64,000 bases of DNA from Siderastrea radians (taxonomy: Eukaryota > Cnidaria > Anthozoa > Scleractinia > Rhizangiidae). Where the stretch lies: contig OZ024890.1 in the NCBI GenBank assembly GCA_964017195.1, positions 51,662,341 to 51,726,340 of the forward strand, read 5' to 3'. This document shows, piece by piece, positions 12,170-23,796 of the stretch. The position numbers and the translations under genes were made by a program. Positions within the stretch are counted from its first letter, which is position 1. Every line of letters begins with the position of its first letter. The notes under the pieces are model-generated. The model was not told where the DNA came from. It was given only the letters and a program-made list of their open reading frames with translations, and searched no databases.

Positions 12170-14140
12170 AACTGTTTCATTTGCTTAATTATGTTATTCA
12201 GTATCCTAGCATTTTCGCTTGCAACAGAAACTCAGGATTATGACATGAATGGTAAACATGTGCCCTACTACCCTGAAGCTCTAATGATTTCCCATAATCC
12301 AAAAGCAGTAGTGTTTTACCACGATACCACCTTATTCAATCTTTTTGTTACCTGCGCACACCATCTATGGGCAAAGATTTCACTATTAATAACACATGAT
12401 CTAACGATGAATCACGCTTCTTAAGCAAGTTGTTGCAGCACTTATTCGCATCACATGGTTATACCTCTCTTATCGAGTGTGATTCATACCTCCGAAGATA
12501 TTATCAGTATTCTACTGGGTCCAGCGCTACTATAAATTACTCCTATGGCTACAAAAAATCTCTCCAACTATGTAAAATATGGGCATTGAAACACTTTTCA
12601 AATATCTCACCGCATGAGAAAACTTGGTTACATAGTGCTAAGCGCCGTAGACGATCCCCTCCCTGGGCATGCACAGCTGGCCTTGGAGATTTTCCACGAT
12701 ATTTCTATACTGCATTTGGTGGATCCTGTGATTCCGGGGAAGTTTCTGGTTTAATTGACATTCTCATTGAATTTGCAACATCGGTGAATACATTTCATGC
12801 TGTGGCTAAACAATTCAAGGTAAAACTGTCTACTTAACAAAAATCACTCACAAATTGGTAACCAAGGTTAACAACCTTCAGTCAGCTCTACGTAATGTTG
12901 ACAAAACTCTTGCTACTTGGCAGAATCAACTTCACCAATTTGCAAGACACGAAAATTGTCATTTCAATAATTTTATGGAATTCCTTTCAAATTTTCGCTG
13001 GGAAGTTTCACGCTCATGTTCCATCTTATTGCGTTTCATAGAAATCAATGATATTTTACATCAAGCTCACAAATTACATGAATAGAAAATTATTGGATTA
13101 CCAGATCTTCCTTCATTTTTGGCTTCTGAATTCCAACTTCGCTTAATCCACATTTCATCTTTAAGTTCCACAGCAGATGCTTTAGATTCTGGATTTCCTT
13201 TCCTGTTACAGCCTATGGTAGATTTCACTTATCAGCCTTTGGCTTCTATTGGCGTTAATATGCTATTTACTATACCAAAATTAGATTCTGACTTTTCTTG
13301 TTGCACCATTGAATATCTGACTCCTTTGAAATATAAGATTTCTAATCAATGTTATGAAGGACCAATCACCCATGATGAATTGGCTTTACTTCGTTGTGAA
13401 CAATCTGCATATATTTTACACAGAAATCTACTGGGAAAATGTTTTCATTCCGATATGACCTTTGTTTGCCCTTGTCACATTTTGACACTAGTTAATGATA
13501 CTGAATGGATAGGTTTACCTTGGCATATTAACACAGCAACTAACCTTTTCTCGCCGCCATCAACTCGCACCAGACTGTTCAAATTTGCATGAATTATTAA
13601 ATCTCGGCGGACGACATTATTTATCCACACAACAATGCTTCTTCACACTATAATTCAACCAATGGATCCACACACTCCTTACAACTATCTCGTTTGACTG
13701 TATTCCATGTGAATTGACTTTTGCCACTCAAACAAGTGGTTATGGCGAATGCCCTACAAGCATAAGTTTGCATGTTTCCTTGTTTACACAAACGGATTTT
13801 CACTACATTCCTTGGCTCAATGAAAACGACAAAAGTATTTTAGGCTTACATTACAACTCGCTCAATCTTTCTCCTCCACTACATTTTGACAACAAAACAA
13901 TACAATCGCTGGACTTTACTCGATGGACAATTTGCTACTCAAATGACTTCACTTAAACATCGCATTTCACAGCTACATACACTACATCGAACTCACTTAA
14001 ACGATTTCCTCACGTACGTTGCATTTGCTTTAGCTCTCATCAACACCACTTCGTTTTTCTCAGTCACTGTGAAAAATCTCGGCATTATTTTCAGAAGCGT
14101 ATTGTTCAACACACAAGTTCAAAACGACCAGTTTTGACAT
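12170..14140 (+). pseudogene. Envelope-like region of gypsy 1, broken
   Basis: Downstream of pol, where retroviruses and errantiviruses keep env, several frames together show the layout of a class-I-type fusion glycoprotein. There is a hydrophobic signal-like segment at about 12,174-12,222, a basic KRRRR furin-like site at 12,640-12,654 with a Gly-rich segment after it, helical Gln/Leu-rich stretches at about 12,860-13,080, Cys-containing ectodomain frames at 13.1-13.95 kb, and a hydrophobic membrane-anchor-like segment at about 14,010-14,090. It is interrupted by at least five stops or frameshifts (for example near 12,421, 12,835, 13,083, 13,590 and 13,955), so no complete protein exists. 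Assignment rests on position and layout; a database match was not possible. No reconstruction is given. Confidence 0.6.
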
Positions 14141-14662
14141 CGCGCCATACTTCAAATAACGTGATCACTCGTTCACATCTTTCTTTGCCGGATAGCGACA
14201 AGGAACATTCGGTTTTGCGTACACTCGATGAATATGACTTATAACCCACTACCTCATCTTGTTTCAAGTGTAATAAGCCACTTAAACATCGTTCGGTAAG
14301 CAAACTACGACTTGACTTCACCAATCTTTAATGTTCTGGTTTGCATCATCTGCATGGGTAATTAAATCTCTGCTCGCTTTTCGATTTTCACAACTGCTTA
14401 ATTTAGGTTTCCATACAGACTACATTATCACATTTGCTTACCTCATTCTGTCCTTTCACTTTTTTCAATTCTCGGTATCTGCTCGCATCCATACAACATT
14501 TTTTACTCTCACAAATCGCTAACAAACGTACTAGTCCGACTCGACCACGTTGTCAAGTCATTTTGAATCCACAAGCCGTGACCAACGATTTCTATTTTTC
14601 AATTACTTTTCCTTTTTTCACAAGCGGTTACGTTTTCCGTTACAGGAATCTAGACTTAATAA

Positions 14663-15097
14663 ATGTCTACCCACAGACCTCGTGCAGAAAGGAGGGCTGC
14701 ACGATTGCAGTCCTTCTTGCAAACTAAATGTTTTATTTGCGTTGATGATCTGGTGGCTGGCATACCCTCTACAATACTTCCTTGCTGTTTAATGTATGCT
14801 CAGGAAACTTGTTTGCTCGAGTGTTTCACTCACGCTTGGCGCTGGATGCCTAATTACCGCCCAAGTTGTCCACACTGTCGCCAACTCTTGGCTCTCTACA
14901 ACAAAAACGAAAATCGACCTTACGTTCCGGCGGGTTCCTTCGCGTTTGCTTTTGAGCAAATACATTACTGCATCTCACAGGACAATATTATCGCTACAAC
15001 TGTAGAGCGGTATGAAAGACCTCCGCCTCCAGTACGCCCTCCAGGTTTTAGTTGGGCATCGATAAGACGGGAGTGGGAGGCTCAATGGCCTTGTTAG
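14663..15097 (+). CDS. RING-type zinc-finger ORF at the 3' end of gypsy 1
   Basis: Open ATG-to-TAG frame of 144 residues, in contrast to the broken frames around it. Cys pattern: C23-F-I-C26, then C41-C42, C50, C54 and C69-P-H-C72. This matches a RING/PHD-like variant of the CxxC..PCC....H..C...CPHCR kind, although Gln47 sits where a zinc-binding His would be expected. The N-terminus is Arg-rich, the middle aromatic, and the C-terminus has a run of prolines. RING proteins are usually ubiquitin ligases. An accessory gene between env and the 3' LTR would be unusual for a gypsy element. It might instead be a captured host exon. No promoter or introns seen. Confidence 0.5.
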   Translation: MSTHRPRAERRAARLQSFLQTKCFICVDDLVAGIPSTILPCCLMYAQETCLLECFTHAWRWMPNYRPSCPHCRQLLALYNKNENRPYVPAGSFAFAFEQIHYCISQDNIIATTVERYERPPPPVRPPGFSWASIRREWEAQWPC

Positions 15098-17300
15098 TAG
15101 AGTTTTTTGTAAATATTTATTTACCACCACCAAGCAGTATTTTAACAGCACTAGTGAAGTGTTTCCTTCGATTTGCAAGGCAGAATGTCACGTCTCTGGT
15201 AAAATATGACAAAAGCGGTTATTTATGTTTCTAGGTGGAAACACGTCGATAGCAACGCATGCTACCACCACAATGATCGATAACTTGCTTTCATGTAACG
15301 CCTTTCTGCTTTCTAGTTGTTGTTTTTGATCGGTAAGCAACAGGAACTGTTTTTAACTAAGCATGAGGGGAATGTAAAACAATAAAAATACGGAATTTAA
15401 CAGAGTAAACTTTCCGTAGTTAATTCTGAATACTCATATTTTATTCATCAGTTTTGACAGTCCAAAAGTGTCACAATAATTGCACTTATCGTATCTACTG
15501 TAGTTTTTATCAATACTTTTGTTGTGTGATGCGTGATTGTTTAGAATAATGATTGTGTAAGTTTTAAGTAACATATTGTAGGATTTTAGTGATCGCAACG
15601 TTTTCAACAGTTTGTTTTTGGTCGTGTTTTTGATGTCTATTCCTTGGTACAATTATGGCGCGAAACGGATGTTTCGCGATGTTTGCTTACACGTTGCCAG
15701 GAAGTTAATCCTTATTTAATGAAATGTCCAATTGTTTTTGTACTGTACAGCAATTTGCCTGTTTTGGTTTGACCTTAAGGTTTAACATTCCTGATTGTTT
15801 TCCTGGAAATAACTTTTCTATCCTACTTCTAGCATTTTAAGCACAATCTTTTCGTGTTTCCTGCTGAATTCGTACCATTTAATGTTCCTTGTAGTACTTG
15901 CTGTTTAGTGTGTTTGTTTTTAAAGGGAAACTTTAATTCACAAGTGTTAAACAAGACAAATAGTCTATTGTTAATAGTGCTATGTCAAGTTCTGTTGTGC
16001 ATGTCACTTTTACTCTCTGATGTAAGCATACAATTTTGAATCTTTACAGTATAATATTCCCTTCGCGAATTTCTTGCACTTTACAAACATGAAAACACAA
16101 AAAAGTTTAAAACTCAAGTAAGACACAAAAAAATTTAAAATGAAAGAAAATAAAATAAACATATATATATATTTAATCCTCAAACATTTGAACGTGCTAC
16201 AACTGAAGGACCGATACCATTTAGTAACAAATGTTTATGAAGGCTGGGAAAATACCGCAATATGTTGTCACAAAAGACAAAACAAGCAATTCTCGGTCGG
16301 CTCCTTTAGTTGTCGCCTCGATAACCATATATTTATTCACTCCTTCAATGTTGCTGAATATTTATCTGCTTTTAGAATTTTGCCTAAACATTTATCTACT
16401 TTTAGAATTTCGCTAGGAACTTATTCACTTTTACTACGACGGGAAACTGAAGAGCGAATTAATTGGATCAACTCAGAAACACAATTAGCCGGGCCCTGTT
16501 CTAAAGGACAAAGCCTATTTTGTTTGTTCAAGGTGACTCACTGTTAAGAAAATACACTGAGTTTGATTTAAAACATTTACGCTTATGTGCATTCGTGCCA
16601 TGCAAGATCATCGTTTATCTCTCTCTTCGGGTTCTTGCATTTGGGTCTTGGGATACGTTATAGATCATAAGGGAAATTATACAACTATTTTAGGTTGGCT
16701 CCGTAGAACAACTATTGTATTTACCCATGTGTGGAAAACAAGGATTTCATTTATAAGCTAAGTGTGAATTCGCGTCACAACTAAGTAAGAACTCGTGTGA
16801 AAATTTACTTCAAAATTACCTTTCAGTTCTGACTACTTTTCCATAGCCGCGAGAGTTGACACCTTCGGGACTCTTTGTTCTCTGTCGGGTTCGTTTTCCT
16901 AACTTTCATATATTTCTTCAACCTTAAACTAAAATTCCTTTCGGCAGAACCTTAAATGAGTTACTACATGTAGCTTTCACCGGAGTGAACTAATTCTTTG
17001 TGTAGGAATTCAGCCCTTAAGATATATTCCTTTTTGCAAATTTTTGCACGAGCAAACAAACCTTAGCTCATTTCGTATTCCTTTTGTTCTCGGACCTTGC
17101 GGCATCTGCAAACACCTATCTTTCACATATGAATAGCATGAAAACTTGCGAAAAGTGATTAATCTTAGTGTTTTCACATAAATAGAACTACCTTGTAACC
17201 TAGAATTACGCTTACGATCAGAGCTTGTAACTAGAGATCTACAAGGAATAAACAGCCCTTCACCGAAGACTTTGGCCTTGTCCTTCTTCTAAAATCTGTC
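15098..17300. other. Non-coding: 3' end of gypsy 1 and leader/LTR of gypsy 2
   Basis: No gene seen. A 28-bp block at about 15,976-16,004 matches the candidate 5' LTR of gypsy 1, so a 3' LTR may begin near 15,945 (TGTTAAACAAG). It could equally be the 5' LTR of gypsy 2, since the families are related. A 30-bp sequence is repeated in tandem at about 16,357-16,418 (TTTATCTGCTTTTAGAATTT and a near copy). A long open frame at 16,140-16,547 has no domain. Confidence 0.4.
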
Positions 17301-17631
17301 TTGCTACAGGAGTGGAGTTAAACCGGGTAGACGATTCTCGTTACCTCTCTCATCGCAGAAGCTTTCAGAAGATCAACCCCCGCAGAAAGAACTCAGGAAA
17401 CTGTGAGTACAGATATCATGTTTTATTGGGAGAGTCAAGCCATCCGATTTTAGTACTTGCGAGAAATTTGATTTAAGTAGCGCTTACCTTTAGGCAGGGC
17501 ACGGCTAACGCACCCTGCGTGGTTGAGCGAGATTTTAATGTCAAAACGCTGACGCTGTTAAGGACCACCATAGAACAAATTGTGTTTTAACTTACTATCG
17601 TGGGGGAGATTTATAGGCCTATTAAGAGCGC

Positions 17632-19340
17632 GTGCTTTCACCGAAATTTAAGGTGCTGTTGAGATCAAAAACCCACTTGACCGGGAAGGGTAAACCGCCT
17701 TTATTGTCAAAAGCTAAAACACGCTCGGCTACAAAGGGTAAAGCGCCTTCAACTTCTAAACAAAGTGAATATTACGATGGACATTGCCAACAACTATCTA
17801 AGAAACAAACTGTGAAACAAAAAGCCAAAACATCTTTACAGAAACAAACTTACATGTCCGCTTCTGAAAATCCTAGTAATATAGGAGAGGAATTACCAAC
17901 AGGAGGTGATCAAATTGAACAAATTAGTGAGACTAATACAGAAGACGAATTACCAACAGGAAGTAAACAGATTGAACAAATTACTGAGATTAATTCAGGA
18001 ACAATGTCCGTAACTTTTGATGATCTTTGAAAACTCTTAACTGAGCAAAATAAACAAACCGCCAAACAGCTAAACGAACAAAACGAATACAACGCAACAC
18101 AGTTGCAACAGCAATTAGCTACTTTCACGAAATCATGGGAAAAATTACAAGCCCCTACACCTCCCTCGGGCTTTAGTGATATCAAATTTCCAAGGTTTTC
18201 GGGAAATGATGATGTTGATGTTAATAACTTTATCTCACAAGTAGACCTAATAACAACATACAAAGAGTTGAATGACTTTCAAAAGGCCAAAATATTGCCT
18301 GTGCTGTTAACTGGGCCAGCTCGAGTTTGGTTTTTATCCACCCCACATCTAGCTGGCAAACGCTATGATCAACTTTGCGCAGAACTCATTAAACAGTTCC
18401 ATACAGAATCAGATATTTGGCTACTAAAACAACAGCTTACAAATAGGAAGCAACTACCTGGTGAGACCGTCGGACAATATGCGTGAGAGATTCGAAAACT
18501 TTGCCAACGCCTAGAGTTGCCAGACGAACAAAGCGTTACACACTTTTTGACCGGCTTGCTGCCGGGACTAAGGAATTATGTCGTTCTTCAGCAACCTAAA
18601 ACTCTCTTAGATGCAGAAACACACGCTAAAATGAAAGAGGTACTCCCCGACGACAAGCCATTAGATAGAACAGACGAAATACTTAAGCAATTAAGTCAAC
18701 TAAAACCTAAAGAGGAACCAAAAATAGCCGCGTATAATATGCCGTTTCATAATGGAAATACGCAGATAGCAAATGATTCACAGGATAGGATAGGCCATTA
18801 AGTAAAAGTGAAGTCATGCAATTAATCAAATAGCAAATGTGCGCACGGGAGCCGACAGTAGCTGCATAAAATACACCACACACCAACAGTGATGCACCAG
18901 GAGCTAGTTTTCAACAAGAAAAACCCCTGGCAAGGGAAGATATGACACAAATAATTCGCCAAGAATTATCGTCTTTCGAACCAAATATTGCCGCACACAA
19001 TACACTGTTTACTAGTGGTCGCACACAAAGAACTAATTACCAGCAACCAAGGCCATTAGGTAGGGATGACATAACACAAATAATTCGACAACAATTGCGT
19101 AGGGCTAAGAACCAGGAAACTCAGGGACAGGATTATCGAAATCGCTGCTCTTTCGATGGGAAACCCATATGTAATTATTGCACAGAAGTAGGGCATGTTG
19201 CGTATGTTTGTAAAAAACGACAATACCACAACAGGGACCCGCGCCTACCAGCACCTGAAAATCGACAGGCAGGCCCGAATAGAAGGCAAGAAGGGAATAT
19301 GGGCAACCGCACTCCCTACACTCAACAAACTTTAAACTAA
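17632..19340 (+). pseudogene. Gypsy 2 Gag, broken
   Basis: Lys/Thr-rich N-terminus containing two ELPTG...QIEQI.E.N repeats (about 17,890 and 17,947); the open frame starts with GTG, so the true start is unclear (first ATG 17,854). A stop at 18,028 is followed by the capsid at about 18,160-18,650 with retrotransposon-gag motifs (FPRFSG, ARVWFL, FHTES...L..R.QLPGE). A TGA at 18,484 interrupts it. The nucleocapsid carries an intact CCHC knuckle (C-x2-C-x4-H-x4-C) at 19,170-19,211. A duplicated stretch (ITQIIRQ.L) occurs at 18,943 and 19,069. Confidence 0.8.
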
Positions 19341-20850
19341 AACCGACTTCTGTTGGACCGAGACAATCAGAAGTCTACTTTCGACAGGATTGGAAAGATT
19401 TACCGACTATTAACTCATATAATTATGATACTGATAAAACCACTTCAACTGTTTAGCTGTTTCAACTGATAATTCTATGACTTAAACGAACAATGACGGT
19501 ATTGACAGTTCTCTTGACCATGACGAAACTACAATTTACATACCTGAGCACATAATAAATTCACTAAGGAACACACAAACGGAAGATTCAATTTCAGACA
19601 TAAACGAGCCTGTAATCTCGGACAAGCTCGATGATAATACGCTTTCTACAACAAATAAGAGGCCAATTTTCGCTGTTAGATCTCAGCAAATGGCTAAACG
19701 AAAATGGGAACGGAAGGGAGAAAAATTAAGAATTAGACCACAGATTACAAGCAAAGCACACACCACAACATGGGCAAATCGCTGAATTAATTAATGAAAG
19801 CGAAGCTAAGGATTTCAATACAAGGCTAATTCAAGAATTAGCAGAACTAAACACGATTGGTATTTCTGGAGAAATAAATGATACGGACGCCAGAGAAAAG
19901 GAAAACAATATGACTGCCGGCATAGAAAGAAAACTTTGTTTTGATGCTATCACGGATATGAATGTTGAAACGAAATTTAAAGACCACGAACGAGTAAATG
20001 ACGGAAACAATTCCCTTCATTGTGAAGATAAACTAGCGTTAATAAATAAAGCAGAAAATACAGAAAGGTTTCTAGATGATGACTACAAAATATGAGAAAT
20101 TAGCTTGCAGAGAGCAATGAAAACAACAGTTAACGAAACAAAAGAGAATACATTTAAGAACCTAGTGAATCACAATGAAATGGAAAATAGATAAGAAAAG
20201 AAACCTGAGGATTTCATTCAAGTACAAGAACAGGAATTAGATTTCACATTAGTTTATCTGTTGCAACAAATACAGAATTTCGATACGGGCAAATAATACC
20301 TAATCAACCAGAAATCTGTTGCCGACAAATAGAACTGATCCAGGGAACGACTAGACTGATAATACCCACAGATAAACCAGTAGAATTCAACAAAGGCGAA
20401 ACCAAACAAGAAAAGAGACAATGATTCAGAAACAGACTTTAATAACACAGAAATACCTGACATAGATTTCTCAAGTTCAGCTAATTTTACTTGTGTTGAT
20501 ACTTGTGACAATACGTGTTTTTATAGCAAGCGTGATCATGGCGCCGCCACTAGTTACCAGACCACCGGTATAGGCAACGGTCAAATCATGGGTCCTAATC
20601 GCGTGCAAACCGACAGTGTGGAATTAGAGGGACAAACTCAAAGGTTAATTGACAATACCACAAAAGAAGGACACCACTTCATAGCAGATACTTTTACCCC
20701 TGGGAAGGCCTCACACCCCAGAGGGGAGGTTGACATTAAAGGCACGCATGTGCCTACACCACCTACCGCTGCCATGCACGTGACACTTGAGCCTAATGAA
20801 CACTTTATTTCTTTTCTGGTTCGTGACTCTACTCCCTTAACACATCCGTC
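19341..20850 (+). pseudogene. Acidic Gag-Pol spacer of gypsy 2, broken
   Basis: Asn/Asp/Glu/Lys-rich translation in several short frames (for example 19,910-20,095 and 20,588-20,902), with no catalytic motif. It occupies the same place as the acidic spacer of gypsy 1. Many stops. Function unknown. Confidence 0.5.
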
Positions 20851-21400
20851 CACAATATATCACTTGAGGGACACATTAATAGTAAAACAGTTACATATTT
20901 GATAGATACAGGGGCAAACATAAGTACAATTCGTGCGGATATTTGGCGGAAATTCCCCAAATGACTACACATCCACCAGCACATACACATATAACTTCAA
21001 TATCAGCAGTCAATGGTCAAAGCATACCAGTCTTGGGACAAATTGAATTCCTTTCTCAATCAATGATAAGACTTATCCATTCAATGTATTGATTATAGAA
21101 AGCATAGCATATGATGTTATCCTAGGACGGGACTTTCTTGAATCTTATAAGGCTAAGATAGATTTGAAGGATCATGTGTTAGAACTATACCAAGATGCAC
21201 CACCACAGGATTCTTTCAATGTTCCACTTATGAATACCCACAGGGAAACCACCATTTGTTCTATTCACGCTAAGTCAAGGTTCATGGTCCCTCCAAAATC
21301 AGAGGTGTTAGTCCCTGGGGAACTTGGGGAACCCCATCAACTAGGGGAGATAGGCTAAGTACACCCAAGGGATGAGCTACCACGCAGGTATAATATTCTG
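20851..21400 (+). pseudogene. Gypsy 2 aspartic protease, broken
   Basis: Catalytic DTGA at 20,905-20,916, then QSIPVLGQIEF (about 21,018) and, after a frameshift near 21,060, the VILGRDFLE motif at about 21,117. The catalytic Asp is present, but the frame is interrupted between the two halves. Confidence 0.75.
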
Positions 21401-21562
21401 GGGGCACCCAATTAGTCAAAACATGGGAAGGTAACTATATCCCGGTGTGGTTACTTAACCCCACTAATCAACCAATTAAGATTTTTCACAGCACTCCCTT
21501 GGCCTTGGAGGAATTTACACCCATGGACCCAAAAATAGCTACTTATTTTACTAGAATCAGAT

Positions 21563-22642
21563 ATGGAAGCTGAGGCTACACGGGAAATCCCAACGGCTTT
21601 GGATAAAGAACCTCAGATGCCTCTTAATGTTGATACTTCTAAATTGGATGGGAATCAAAAAGCTAGGCTTGAGGCTTTACTGGCTAAGTATGATGACATC
21701 TTTGCATATACCCCAGAACAATTGGGACGTAGCTCTATTGTAAGACACACAATAGATACAGGGGAACACCAGCCTATCAGACTCGGGTCGTATCGTATCT
21801 CACCTTCAAACAGGAAAGAAATTGACAAACAAATTTCGGACACGTTAGACAATGGGGTGATATCCCCTCAGTGTCTCCGTGGGCAGCCCCAGTGGTCTTA
21901 GTTAAGAAATCACGTGGGTCCATGCGCTTTTGCGTTGATTACAGAAAATTAAATGCCATTATCAGGAAAGATAGCCATCCTCTACCACGGATAACGGAAG
22001 CTCTAGATGCTTGGGTGAAGCCCAATGGTTCTCAACATTAGACTTAAGATCGGGTTATTGGGAAATTGAAATGAGCGAAGATTCAAAGGAAAAGACCACG
22101 TTTATTACACATAATGGTTTATATGAATTTAATGTTTTACCGTTTGGTCTCTGTAACAGTCCAGCGACCTTTCAAAGGCTAATGACATATGCTCTGAGGG
22201 GACTAGAATGGGAAATTTGTCTTGTATATATTGATGACCTCATAATCTTTTAGCGAACGTTTGACGATCACATGCTTAACTTGGAAAAGGTACTCAAACG
22301 CCTCCTAGAAGCCAATGTTCATCTGAAACCAAGCAAATGTTATTTTGTCCAATCTGCAGTAGAATATTTAGGCTATATTGTGTCAGCCGAGAGGTTAAGC
22401 CCTAACTCTCAAAAGATCAAAGCAGTGAAAGAATTTCCAACCCCGACCAATACAACTGTCGTCAAAGCTTTCCTTGGCTCATGCAACTACTATAGGCGTT
22501 TTGTTAAGGGGTTTGCACAAATAGCTTCACCTTTGAACAAGCTGACTAGTAAACATGCCAAATTTGAATGGACAGATCACTACCAGGAAGCCTTTGAGGT
22601 GCTCAAAAGAGCCCTGATATCTGCATCAATACTGGCATATCC
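21563..22642 (+). pseudogene. Gypsy 2 reverse transcriptase and start of RNase H, broken and cut
   Basis: The RT N-terminus (about 21,640-21,890) shows PEQLGRSSIVRHTIDTG and LDNGVISP. One-base frameshifts near 21,868 and 22,010 bracket the fingers ([11 protein letters not shown] in another frame). The palm [13 protein letters not shown] is at about 22,030 and the active-site YIDD at 22,227-22,238. A TAG at 22,251-22,253 is in frame. Thumb and connection follow to ILAYP, where coding is cut at 22,642 by the TIR element. Confidence 0.85.
22634..22642. repeat. Target site duplication, left copy
   Basis: GGCATATCC, repeated exactly at 49,113-49,121. Reading gypsy 2 across one copy restores the RNase H frame, which is what a true target duplication should do. 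If the TIR began one base earlier, the duplication would be 7 bp. Confidence 0.9.
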
Positions 22643-22957
22643 CAACCTCGTCCCCAGGGTCTTCTCGCTTTTCAAAATGGCGGCGGCTCGGGAGAAGACC
22701 CTGGCACACAGCAGATCACGTGTCTCCAACGAGGATGGAGATGTATTCAAAATGGCGGCTAAGGCGACAAGATGGAGAAGATCTAGGTACGAGATCACGG
22801 CTGAGGTGAAATGAAACAAAATGGCGGACAGAGTAAAGCGAAGCTAAAAACATTTGTGAAGAAAAAGGCAAGAGTAAAACGAGTTAGACATGTGCGAGCA
22901 TCAGAAATTCGGTAACGAGATTCTTACTGTTCATACTCTCCATTTTTTATCTTAACA
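22643..22957 (+). repeat. Left terminal inverted repeat of the 26.5-kb element
   Basis: About 310 bp, inversely repeated at 48,802-49,112 with roughly a dozen differences by eye. It contains three CAAAATGGCGG motifs (22,673; 22,748; 22,817) and a short internal inverted repeat of its own tip (GGGTCTTCTCG near the end against GAGAAGACCC at about 22,693). Confidence 0.92.
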
Positions 22958-23796
22958 TGAAGCGTTTGAGCGTACATTGTAGCCTGATCGTCTTAACTGT
23001 AAGCTTTAAATAATTGCTGCATTTTCGTTCTCCCCAATGCAACCCGGACCATTTTGTTTTCCTAGTTAGTAACACCTTTCTTCCATATATTTGTTTCATT
23101 TTACGAAGAGTACACTGTCACGGGAGCTTTTTTGTTTTTCCTTTTCTTATTTTTGCTGTTTGGTGGCAGGTTAATTGAGAGTCTGTTTCTTTCTTTCGTT
23201 TTTTTTTTGTTCTTTTTCAGTTGTACCATATTTTGACAAAAGATACCTGTCATGTGGAACTGAAGGAAGGCAACGAGCTGTTTAGCTTCTAAATAAAGTG
23301 AATTCAACACCTTTATTCAGGTTTCTTGGCTTTCAAAATCTACAACCCAATCGCAAACTGAAAAAGATATTGGGGATAAGGTGGACATAACACTTTCAGG
23401 TTTCCTGGTCCCCCCCTTGCATCTTTAGTACACAAGAGTATTATCCTGAGACTTAAGTCTGAGCACTTCTGTCATTTGTGGGGGACTCCCCAGGGATTGG
23501 TTACCCCAGCTCGCCTTTTTTCCCAGACAAAGTGTCACAAAAATGCTAGACTTCAGTCTTCCAGGGGGTACCATTGGGTCACCAAACCAACTCATTGTCG
23601 CCAGGACGCTACCAAGTTATTATCACTCAGTGCTGGAGGGCTGGAATAGCGCAAGTTGAGGGAAAGAAAGTGAATGTATTCCTTCATAGTTCAGTGTCAG
23701 AGCATCTTTGAGGCTTGAATGACCTGGGTTAGAAAGTGAATACATGTATCTTGCTTGACAGTTTAGTAATGGATCATTTGTGGGAGTTGAACAGCA
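22958..23796. other. Non-coding, between left TIR and the DUF6589-like gene
   Basis: No gene. T-rich DNA on the plus strand (A-rich on the gene strand) at 23,130-23,220. A TTTATT at 23,312-23,317 is a possible polyadenylation signal (AATAAA) for the minus-strand gene, about 480 bp past its stop. Confidence 0.4.

Larger units (their letters stand above)
4319..16100 (+). mobile_element. Ty3/gypsy retrotransposon 1 (chromovirus-like, with env-like and RING ORFs), decayed
   Basis: Domain order is gag, zinc knuckle, acidic spacer, aspartic protease, RT, RNase H, integrase (zinc-binding plus DDE), integrase C-terminus, chromodomain, envelope-like region, RING ORF. The order RT-RH-IN defines Ty3/gypsy and the terminal chromodomain suggests a chromovirus. 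Nearly every domain is split by stops or frameshifts, so the copy cannot make a polyprotein. Boundaries are approximate: a 28-bp sequence found at about 4340 and again at about 15,976 is the only support for LTRs. The element is on the same strand as gypsy 2 and its RT N-terminal segment is similar to it, so the two belong to related families. Confidence 0.85.

Noticed and set aside
14331..14662. Frames between env-like region and RING ORF as further accessory genes
   Set aside because: Short, overlapping, hydrophobic translations of AT-rich DNA with no conserved motif.
22643..22957. Long TIR as a P-element or Merlin end
   Set aside because: P elements duplicate 8 bp and have shorter TIRs; the transposase-like gene has no THAP domain and the duplication here is 9 bp (7 if the TIR starts one base earlier).
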